Source: an uncultured Dysgonomonas sp. (GTDB lineage Bacteria > Bacteroidota > Bacteroidia > Bacteroidales > Dysgonomonadaceae). Taken from it: DNA of 5,678 nt. The position numbers were made by a program, and so were the translations under genes. The stretch is from positions 1 to 5,678 of the forward strand of contig CALYRA010000108.1 of NCBI GenBank assembly GCA_945292135.1, given 5' to 3'. The notes below the pieces were generated by a model. That model was not told where the DNA came from. It saw nothing but the letters and a program-made list of their open reading frames with translations, and searched no databases. Positions 5,397 through 5,678 of the stretch are shown piece after piece. The first letter of the stretch is position 1. Each line of letters begins with the position of its first letter.

Positions 5397-5678
5397 TTAT
5401 TTAATTTTGTAATTTTTTTTAATTATAGCTTCAAATTGTCGAAATTTTTGGATTGGGAAATACCTTGATCTGTTTATAGCATATTCTTTATCCTCTAACA
5501 ATACACAGATTTTCTTAAATTGGAAATAAAATACCATCAACAAATGCTTTAAATCAACTCCGCAAGACTTTACAAATATTAAATCCTGTTTTTTTATCTT
5601 TGTATAAGATTCTTTGTTAATATTATATATTGTGAATCTAATATAATCTTCTTCCTCTATTGTTAATTTTATTTTTAC
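5397..5678 (-). CDS. Hypothetical protein, C-terminal part (5' end outside window)
   Basis: A frame open for 93 codons from the window edge to a double stop TAA TAA (5399-5394). That is long for such AT-rich DNA, where random stops would be frequent. The visible product is charged and aromatic: it begins VKIKLTIEEEDYIRF, contains a Cys-Gly (KSCGVDLKHLL), and ends KFRQFEAIIKKNYKIK. No signal peptide, membrane segment or known motif is recognised. Its 3' end was copied, then decayed, in the duplicated unit, showing that it was the upstream neighbour before duplication. It runs in the same direction as the RNA locus and the RING/TerD gene and ends about 80 bp before the hairpin RNA. It could itself be a degraded gene; function unknown. 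Confidence 0.5.
   Translation of the reverse strand, partial: VKIKLTIEEEDYIRFTIYNINKESYTKIKKQDLIFVKSCGVDLKHLLMVFYFQFKKICVLLEDKEYAINRSRYFPIQKFRQFEAIIKKNYKIK

Larger units (their letters stand above)
4866..5530. repeat. Tandem duplication, copy B (distal)
   Basis: Second copy of the RNA locus. It starts at 4866, inside what would be codon 29 of the duplicated RING/TerD gene, and carries the same order of elements as copy A. The right boundary is soft: recognisable similarity to copy A fades inside the upstream reading frame around 5500-5530, where alignment needs gaps. Copy B lacks one GAATA unit in the tRNA-like insert. Confidence 0.85.

Noticed and set aside
4189..5530. tRNA-targeted integrative element with att repeats
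   Set aside because: No integrase or other mobility gene is visible, and the repeat covers a complete RNA plus gene start rather than a short tRNA 3' end.
4189..5530. CRISPR array or insertion sequence
   Set aside because: There are only two long copies, with no short regularly spaced repeats, no transposase frame and no terminal inverted repeats.

Overview
The window looks like a chromosomal segment from a Bacteroidota (probably Bacteroidales) genome. It is AT-rich, and start codons are preceded by A-rich leaders with no Shine-Dalgarno sequence. Gene content also fits: the C-terminal barrel of a TonB-dependent receptor, a secreted Fes/IroE-type esterase, and a large RING-like plus TerD-like protein. 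The species cannot be named from the sequence alone.

Left part (1-1921, + strand): the end of a siderophore-type TonB-dependent receptor, cut by the window edge, is followed 70 bp later by an exported alpha/beta-hydrolase of the siderophore esterase type. Together they read as an iron-siderophore uptake and release pair. A terminator-like stem-loop (1984-2016) separates them from the convergent minus-strand gene.

Middle (2030-4273, - strand): a 747-residue protein with a CxH...CxxC RING-like zinc site near the N-terminus, a long helical middle, and a TerD-like beta domain near the C-terminus. It resembles the MXAN_6230/SCO0854 RING-domain family, which comparative genomics links to Ter stress-response systems.

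Right part (4274-5678): this is the unusual region. Directly upstream of the RING/TerD gene, on the same strand, is a structured RNA locus present twice in tandem (period about 677 bp). Each copy contains, 5' to 3' on the minus strand, the end of an upstream reading frame, a small inverted repeat, a 74-nt long-stem hairpin, a 5-nt linker, a 190-195-nt tRNA-like RNA, another stem-loop, and the start codon plus first codons of the RING/TerD gene. The gene is intact in the proximal copy. In the distal copy it is cut to 26 codons.

The tRNA-like RNA keeps essentially every landmark of a canonical tRNA: a 7-bp acceptor, D arm, 7-nt anticodon loop, T arm, and U8, G18G19, G15-C48 and A73. It carries 122 nt (copy A) or 117 nt (copy B) inserted exactly between tRNA positions 26 and 27. 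Removing the insert leaves a 73-nt tRNA. The insert folds on its own long stem, and a strand pair in that stem (CAGGUCAA with AUUAYCUG) recurs in the neighbouring 74-nt hairpin with strand order swapped. This suggests that one protein recognises both RNAs.

My working hypothesis (inference) is a RING/TerD protein paired with a tRNA-mimic RNA. Its topology is reminiscent of, but circularly permuted relative to, what I recall of bacterial Y RNAs (YrlA).
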